From: Oligoflexia bacterium
GTDB taxonomy: Bacteria; Bdellovibrionota; UBA1018
Assembly (NCBI GenBank): GCA_903881565.1
Contig: CAIRTR010000040.1
Location: forward strand, 1-38,693
Length of the DNA stretch: 38,693 bases
Direction: 5' to 3'
Shown here one piece after another: positions 34,349-38,693 of the stretch. The translations under genes were made by a program, and so were the position numbers. How positions within the stretch are numbered: the stretch's first letter is position 1; each line of letters starts with the position of its first letter. The notes below the pieces were generated by a model, which was given only the letters and a program-made list of their open reading frames with translations, made no database searches and had not been told where the DNA came from.

Positions 34349-35566
34349 TCAAGAGTTTCGAAGCCACTGTAACGCCGACTTTAGGCCGCAGGGCCTGGGG
34401 ACCGCAAATTCCTCTTTAAGAACCGCAGTTTTTGGGTCGCCTAAGAACTCCTGAAGAACGGGCAAAAGTTTGGGAACCGCCTGTTTTCCGAGGATCAGAT
34501 CGACGTGACCGGTACTCGGAACTTCATAACTTCTCACGGGAAGACCGTGTGCCCGAAGCTTCTTTACCATCGCCCGAGTGCGCTCGGGATCCGCGAGCCG
34601 ATCCTGCTCAGCCGTGACCCGCAGAATGGGCACATCGGTTTCTAGGGCTTTTTTGAAATCAAATCCATCTCGCGAATCAAAACTCCTATGCGCCACCCAA
34701 CGAAGAAAATCTTTGGTGAGATCCGGATGCATTCCTGAGAGCGCCTTGTACATGAGCAGAAAAAACTCTTCGTCTTCGCGACTCAGGTTTGAATGCTTTA
34801 ATACACCCCCCGGAATTTCGATCGGACTTCGCTGCAGTACTTGGGCTAGGAGTTTCCATACGCGACGCTCAATCTCCCGCACTCCCTGCGCACTTTGCTG
34901 TTGAGTGGGCGCGATATCGGGACCGACTACAGGCAGAGCAATCCCACGCTTTGCCAAAGGTTCCAAGGCGCGGGTAAAGATTTTGAAAAAGAGCGGAAGG
35001 TCATCAAAGTCAAAGGGCGAGCCCACAGTAACCACTCCCTTCACCTTTTCAGCAACCTGTCTGCGCCTTGCGGCAGTATCCACGATAGGACTTTTGGGAT
35101 TCTGAGGATTGGAGCGCGTAACACCGGCGACATATTTTTCAGCAACGAGCCCCCCTAAGGAGTGGCCCATGATCAAAACTTTTTGACCGGTGATTTGAAA
35201 AATGCGATCGACGCTCATCGGGAGATCTTTTGTCACCAGAGATTCAAAAGAATAATCGCCTTTTTCAGGACTGTGAACTGTGGACTTCTGATCACCCTTT
35301 CCATGCCCACTCCAATTGATCATCCAGACATCGTAGCCTTGTGCATGCAGCGCCTCGCCCATGTCTTTCCAAACGCGCGTGTTTTCAAAAATGCCGTGGA
35401 GGAGTAGTACAGGAGGGCCCTTGCCGGCATACCGCACGCCTTTGACGACTCGCCCCGCTTCTTCGAATGAAATCTCCTCAAGAGGTGGCGCCGCCAGGCA
35501 AGTGACGGCCGCTGCGTAGGCGAAAAACACAGAAGCGGCGATTACGCGAAAAAGGGGGAACCACAT
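34349..35566 (-). CDS. secreted alpha/beta-hydrolase (lipase/esterase-like)
   Basis: I use ATG at 35566 (405 residues), with AAAAGGG four bases upstream. A signal peptide (MWFPLFRVIAASVFFAYAAA, then VTCLA-AP) sends it to the periplasm or outside. The hydrolase fold is clear: HGIFENTRVW for the oxyanion side, the nucleophile elbow GHSLGG (Ser at ~136), an acid in TAEQDRLADP, and His in PSTGHVDLIL. A lid-like insertion of ~100 residues (from AGVTRSNPQN to GVLKHSNLSREDEEFF) between Ser and Asp suggests a lipase or polymer-depolymerase type. The substrate is unknown. It stands 35 bases downstream of a membrane-protein gene on the same strand. Confidence 0.85.
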   Translation of the reverse strand: MWFPLFRVIAASVFFAYAAAVTCLAAPPLEEISFEEAGRVVKGVRYAGKGPPVLLLHGIFENTRVWKDMGEALHAQGYDVWMINWSGHGKGDQKSTVHSPEKGDYSFESLVTKDLPMSVDRIFQITGQKVLIMGHSLGGLVAEKYVAGVTRSNPQNPKSPIVDTAARRRQVAEKVKGVVTVGSPFDFDDLPLFFKIFTRALEPLAKRGIALPVVGPDIAPTQQQSAQGVREIERRVWKLLAQVLQRSPIEIPGGVLKHSNLSREDEEFFLLMYKALSGMHPDLTKDFLRWVAHRSFDSRDGFDFKKALETDVPILRVTAEQDRLADPERTRAMVKKLRAHGLPVRSYEVPSTGHVDLILGKQAVPKLLPVLQEFLGDPKTAVLKEEFAVPRPCGLKSALQWLRNS

Positions 35567-35601
35567 CAAACCCTTTTCGGCGGATTTGGCTTATTTCTTC
35601 A

Positions 35602-36165
35602 TCATTTTTTCATTAAAACTTCGACAAAACCAGAGAGAGTTTTGGAATAGATATCGCCGAACACGAACCAGGGCACCACGCCAACCCCGATGACCCAAAA
35701 GAGAAGCAAAGTCCACGTCTTGACCCATAGCTTCTTAAACCAATGGTTTGTGCGCGAGAGGCGCCAGGATCTGAGAATCAGAAAAATGACAAGCCAGCCC
35801 ACCTCAAAATAGACGAGGTACATGCGCTTGGGATGGTTTACCAACTGCTCCGTTCCTTGAGAAAACTCAGGACTTGAAAAAAGTCTGAGATAGCTCTTGG
35901 TCGCGGGGTGATTGAGCAGTTTTTGAAGCTGCTCCATCCCGGCGGGAAGGTTCTGAGGGGGCGCACCCGGCTTTCCATATTGTGCGCTCATCGGATTCAG
36001 CGCATTGATGGCGCCAAAGGCTTTTTGCTGTTCTTCGTTTAATTTTTGAATTTCGGCAATGGGATCATCGCCGCCTTGTTGGGCTTGCGGATTTTGCGAT
36101 GGCCCGGCGGCAAATACCGTCGCACTCAGACAGACACTGAGCAGTGCCAGTAAAAGAGCACGCAC
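35602..36165 (-). CDS. exported or inner-membrane protein of unknown function
   Basis: This encodes 187 residues from GTG at 36165, five bases after the stop of the degenerate sigma-54 regulator gene. A signal peptide (MRALLLALLSVCLSATVFA) is followed by a Gln/Pro/Asn-rich hydrophilic stretch (~20-110). Two transmembrane helices follow near the C-terminus (about 'LVYFEVGWLVIFLILRS' and 'TWTLLLFWVIGVGVVPWFVF'), separated by a basic loop (RSWRLSRTNHWFKKLWVKTW). No family is recognised. Its coupling to the regulator gene suggests they share a message, and the hydrolase gene follows 35 bases later. Confidence 0.75.
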   Translation of the reverse strand: MRALLLALLSVCLSATVFAAGPSQNPQAQQGGDDPIAEIQKLNEEQQKAFGAINALNPMSAQYGKPGAPPQNLPAGMEQLQKLLNHPATKSYLRLFSSPEFSQGTEQLVNHPKRMYLVYFEVGWLVIFLILRSWRLSRTNHWFKKLWVKTWTLLLFWVIGVGVVPWFVFGDIYSKTLSGFVEVLMKK

Positions 36166-36170
36166 CGCAG

Positions 36171-37247
36171 TTACGCGACCTTTTTTACTTCGTGCTCGTC
36201 TTCGCGATATTGTGCCGATTTAATGGCGTGGCGACGCAGGAGTCGCAAGAAGTTACTGCGATCGAGTTTCGATTCGCGCGCAGCCGAGGAGACGTTCCCC
36301 TCGTGACGGGTAAGGAGTTTCACGAGATAATCTCGCTCAAACGTATCGGACCATTTCTTTTTGATTTCGGTATAGCCTTCATCACTATCGGTAGCAACTG
36401 GAGGGACGAATCCAGGACGAACAAGTTCCAACACGCGGCCGCCTTCGCGACCTTCTGGGCGGTTCGGGGTCACGAGTCCCATGAACGCGGCTTCTCCTAC
36501 TGCTTTACCCGAAGTCCAAACCAAGGCTAATCGTTGCATCATCACCCAAAGCTCACGCACGTTGCCTGGCCAAGAGTAGATGCGAAGAATGCGTTCGGCC
36601 TCCGTGGTGAAGCCCACAAAATGTTTTCCATAAACCTTAAAAGTCTTTTCGGCAAAATGCATTGCCATCGGCATCAGATCTTCGGTCCTCTCACGCAGCG
36701 AGGGGATCTTCAGAGTCGCCGTTGCAAAATATTCGCGCACTTCAGGCGTAATCTGCGGGAAAATCTCTTTAGTCACCGAAGCCAGTAATCTGAAATTCCA
36801 TTGATGTTTTTTCATGCCCTCGAAGAATCGGCGCTGATTAACGACCGCCATTTTCGAGATATCACCTAAGAACAATGTGCCTCCTGTAGCTAATTCGCAG
36901 GCTCCAACTTTTTCTGAAAAGAGTTCGGTTTCTTGCTCCTCTGAAGTGAGTCCGGAAAGCGAGACATTAATCCAAGGCCCTTGGCTTCTTCGCGAACCTT
37001 CGTGAATCAAGTGCGCGAGCATTTCTTGCCCCACTCCCGTTTCGCCTACCAAAAGAACCGGCACCTCGTGAAAAGCGGGTCCGGTGGGCTCAGGCTTGAT
37101 CGCCTCCCTCCGAAGCGCGGTGAGGACTTCATTAATGGGGGCCATCAAAACGTCTTTAGAAACAAATCGAAGCTGCTGCTCCTCACGTCCTTCGAAACGG
37201 GCAAGTCGTTCAGCCAATTGTGATTCAGATGAGTTTTTATTTGCCAT
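36171..37247 (-). CDS. degenerate sigma-54-activator-like protein with Fis-type HTH
   Basis: I use ATG at 37247 (358 residues), with AGGGGG five bases upstream. The AAA+ domain is recognisable (VPVLLVGETGVGQE at 63-75, ATGGTLFLGDI, IPSLRER at 181-187, SWPGNVREL at 225-233) but has lost key parts. The Walker A Lys is Gln (Q74), the GAFTGA sigma-54 contact loop is deleted (LFSEKVGACELATGG), and Walker B reads LFLGD instead of LFLDE. The C-terminal Fis-type helix-turn-helix (~316-340, EGNVSSAARESKLDRSNFLR) is intact. It therefore should bind DNA but not remodel sigma-54 holoenzyme. There is no receiver or other sensor domain; the N-terminus is ~55 residues of charged helix. A membrane-protein gene follows by five bases. 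Confidence 0.85.
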   Translation of the reverse strand: MANKNSSESQLAERLARFEGREEQQLRFVSKDVLMAPINEVLTALRREAIKPEPTGPAFHEVPVLLVGETGVGQEMLAHLIHEGSRRSQGPWINVSLSGLTSEEQETELFSEKVGACELATGGTLFLGDISKMAVVNQRRFFEGMKKHQWNFRLLASVTKEIFPQITPEVREYFATATLKIPSLRERTEDLMPMAMHFAEKTFKVYGKHFVGFTTEAERILRIYSWPGNVRELWVMMQRLALVWTSGKAVGEAAFMGLVTPNRPEGREGGRVLELVRPGFVPPVATDSDEGYTEIKKKWSDTFERDYLVKLLTRHEGNVSSAARESKLDRSNFLRLLRRHAIKSAQYREDEHEVKKVA

Positions 37248-37261
37248 GAAGCCCCCTTGGT

Positions 37262-37336
37262 TCATATTACCAGACCAAACTGCTCTGTTACTAGTCCTAT
37301 CGGACATAGGTCAAAAATAAGTAAGAGGCTTAACAA
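37262..37336 (-). CDS. possible 24-residue leader ORF
   Basis: A TTG at 37336 lies ten bases after a perfect AAGGAGG (37347-37353) and opens 24 codons, mostly hydrophobic (LSLLLIFDLCPIGLVTEQF). Its TGA (37264-37262) overlaps an ATG (37265) in frame with the regulator gene. The strong ribosome site is otherwise unexplained. It could be a leader peptide or a chance frame. Confidence 0.25.
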   Translation of the reverse strand: MLSLLLIFDLCPIGLVTEQFGLVI

Positions 37337-37405
37337 TTGAGTTAATCCTCCTTAAAAATTAGCCATTTACTGGCAATTCAAAAGAGAGTTACCCTGAACG
37401 TCACA

Positions 37406-38134
37406 ATGGCAATTGTAAAGACATCCCCCACTAAACACCTTCTGGTCGACCTCGACGGCACCCTTCTCGGGAACAATGCCCTTCCTTTATCCGTGGAATT
37501 TGTGAAGGAGAGCATGCTCTCCTTAAACCGCTTTGGCGGCTGGAGAAAATCGGCTTCCGTACTTCTCGCAATTCAAAAAGAATTTAGCACCAAGGGCTTA
37601 AGGAAAAACGACATCCGCATCGTGGAGCTTTTTGCCAAGAAGATGGAGCTCTCGCTTGAAGAGTCTCGCTCCGTTTTGCGCGAATCACTTTTCGTGATTT
37701 TCCCAAAGCTTGAAAAATATTTTTTTCCCATCCAAGGCGCCAAGGAATTCTTAGACTGGGCCAAAGATCATTACGAACTTATTCTGGCCACCAACCCTGT
37801 CTGGCCACCCGAGATCGTCGAGATGCGCGTGAAGTGGGCCGGGATCGAGCCGAAGCTTTTCAGCTACATGACTCATATCCGGGAGATGCACGCGTGCAAG
37901 CCCTCAGCCGAGTATTATAACGGGATCTTAGAAACCAAGAAACTTAAAGCTGAGGAATGTCTGCTCATCGGCAACGACATGAAAATGGATCTGCCAGCTC
38001 AGCGGGTCGGGATTCGCGTTTTCATCGTCGGGGATTACAAGAAGCTCACGGTGCTCGAGGGTTCTCGAAAGGACGCCGCCGCGTGGCGCGGTTCGTATGG
38101 ACATTTGAAGGAGCTGCTGCTGGGTCAAGGGTGA
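37406..38134 (+). CDS. HAD-superfamily hydrolase
   Basis: This encodes 242 residues. Motif I is VDLDGTLLG with nucleophile D15 and acid D17. Motif II is ILATNP with its Thr. Motif III is a Lys in ACKPS (~170). Motif IV is LIGNDMKMDLPAQRVG with the acidic metal-binding pair. The alpha-helical cap (about 25-100) is of the C1 type, and the layout fits phosphoglycolate-phosphatase-like enzymes; the substrate is unknown. No signal peptide is seen. No clear Shine-Dalgarno precedes the ATG. It is divergent from the degenerate sigma-54 regulator and convergent with the LivG-type gene. Confidence 0.85.
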   Translation: MAIVKTSPTKHLLVDLDGTLLGNNALPLSVEFVKESMLSLNRFGGWRKSASVLLAIQKEFSTKGLRKNDIRIVELFAKKMELSLEESRSVLRESLFVIFPKLEKYFFPIQGAKEFLDWAKDHYELILATNPVWPPEIVEMRVKWAGIEPKLFSYMTHIREMHACKPSAEYYNGILETKKLKAEECLLIGNDMKMDLPAQRVGIRVFIVGDYKKLTVLEGSRKDAAAWRGSYGHLKELLLGQG

Positions 38135-38447
38135 TACACTCACCGCACGAGTGCTTCATGATGAGTTTTCGCGCCACGTTCCGTGCCGCTGTTGTTAAGC
38201 GTGCTCTTTGAGACCCCATTCTCTAAGTCCTGATGATAACGCATTGAGTCGCAAATAAAAGCCATTTACAAGGAGATTTGGACATGGGAAACTATAGTTG
38301 ATCGATATCGTCAACTTTGATTCAACATAACTTATTTATGAATAAGGCAAGAGAAGAGCAAGGAATGAGAAAACTGTTTCTAGTAACTTTCCGTTGGCAT
38401 TGCCACTCCTCCCTCCCAGATTCTTTACCTGAAGGTCTTTTCGTCTC
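38135..38447. other. intergenic region between convergent genes
   Basis: These 313 bases hold no convincing gene. There is a small stem near-palindrome around GTTGATCGATATCGTCAAC (38297-38315, one bulged base). An AAGGAG (38269-38274) precedes an ATG that opens only five codons. Another ATG frame of 34 codons (from ~38366) lacks family or structural features and runs into the LivG 3' end. No clear intrinsic terminator is visible for either flanking gene. Confidence 0.4.
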
Positions 38448-38693
38448 TCAATGCGTGGCGTGTTCATGACCGAGATAAGCCGCGACGACTGCGGGGCTTG
38501 CTTTGACTTCAGCGGGGGTGCCGTAGGCGATGAGTTGGCCGAATTCGAGGACAGCGACGTTATCGCTGATGTCCATGACCACGCCCATATCGTGCTCGAT
38601 CAGCACAATCGTGGTGCGCTGCTCCTCGCTAATATCGAGGATAAAGCGGGCCATGTCCTCTTTCTCCTCGCTATTCATCCCGGCCATCGGCTC
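38448..38693 (-). CDS. livG: ABC transporter ATP-binding protein, LivG-like (5' part beyond window)
   Basis: Only the C-terminal ~81 residues are visible, entering from the right edge. 'EPMAGMNSEEKEDMARFILD' is the Walker B/D-loop end of a branched-chain-amino-acid-type ATPase (canonical 'DEPxAGLN'). 'IVLIEHDMGVVMDISDNVAVLEFGQLIAYGTPAEV' has the H-loop His. The tail PAVVAAYLGHE is the usual LivG ending. This family powers uptake of branched-chain amino acids or related amides and sits at the cytosolic face of a LivHM permease. No partner gene lies inside the window. Confidence 0.88.
   Translation of the reverse strand, partial: EPMAGMNSEEKEDMARFILDISEEQRTTIVLIEHDMGVVMDISDNVAVLEFGQLIAYGTPAEVKASPAVVAAYLGHEHATH

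Noticed and set aside
38366-38470. 34-codon + strand ORF between the HAD and LivG genes
   Set aside because: Low support: composition is unremarkable, it overlaps the antisense end of livG, and there is only a weak AAGGA before the ATG.

Overview
This is a gene-dense chromosomal stretch of roughly 50% GC from a Gram-negative bacterium. The Gram-negative call rests on several outer-membrane-type beta-barrels, lipoproteins, an OmpA-family lipoprotein and many Sec signal peptides. The mix of a ClpS-ClpA pair, EttA, RlmN, RecQ, malic enzyme fused to a phosphotransacetylase domain, a GT20 synthase, and many large secreted proteins without recognisable relatives suggests a Bdellovibrionota/Oligoflexia-like organism. 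That placement is inference; no rRNA or tRNA is present to settle it.

Layout. 1-740: a minus-strand pair of small secreted proteins, the second made of PGQK repeats and cut by the window edge. 804-2339: trehalose-6-phosphate-synthase-like GT20 enzyme. 2317-6010: a minus-strand, translationally coupled pair of a TTG-started beta-barrel protein and a large lipoprotein with an EF-hand loop. 6100-9255: a lysine-rich small basic protein, then clpS-clpA. 9350-17658: an orphan Fic/Doc-type protein, a DUF2804 protein, ettA, a secreted protein-kinase-like protein, rlmN, a large secreted orphan, two small cytosolic proteins and a glyoxalase-II-like hydrolase. 17659-18111: a gene-free island with striking inverted repeats. 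18112-25222: a periplasmic SRPBCC-like protein, a CysZ/EI24-like membrane protein, a lipoprotein, rdgB, two secreted orphans, a DUF1640-like coiled coil without its membrane anchor, and a DUF218 protein. 25329-28237: rpmB, then maeB-ridA on the other strand. 28358-31221: two envelope proteins, a 26-bp-arm inverted repeat and an OmpA lipoprotein. 31230-37247: an M20 amidohydrolase abutting recQ, a secreted lipase-like hydrolase, and a degenerate sigma-54 activator followed by a membrane protein. 37406-38693: a HAD phosphatase and the end of a LivG-type ABC ATPase.

The housekeeping genes cover protein quality control (ClpAPS), translation (EttA, RlmN, L28), nucleotide-pool cleaning (RdgB), central carbon metabolism (MaeB, RidA) and recombination (RecQ). 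Between them lie many envelope or secreted proteins of unknown role. No CRISPR array, transposase, phage gene or rRNA/tRNA gene was seen.

The most unusual items are: a sigma-54-activator-like protein that has lost the Walker A lysine, the GAFTGA loop and a normal Walker B; a secreted kinase-like protein; an 84-bp mirrored AAGTGGAA repeat element; a palindrome-rich gene-free island; and an EF-hand lipoprotein coupled to a beta-barrel. Starts were revised where a Shine-Dalgarno sequence or signal peptide favoured an internal codon.
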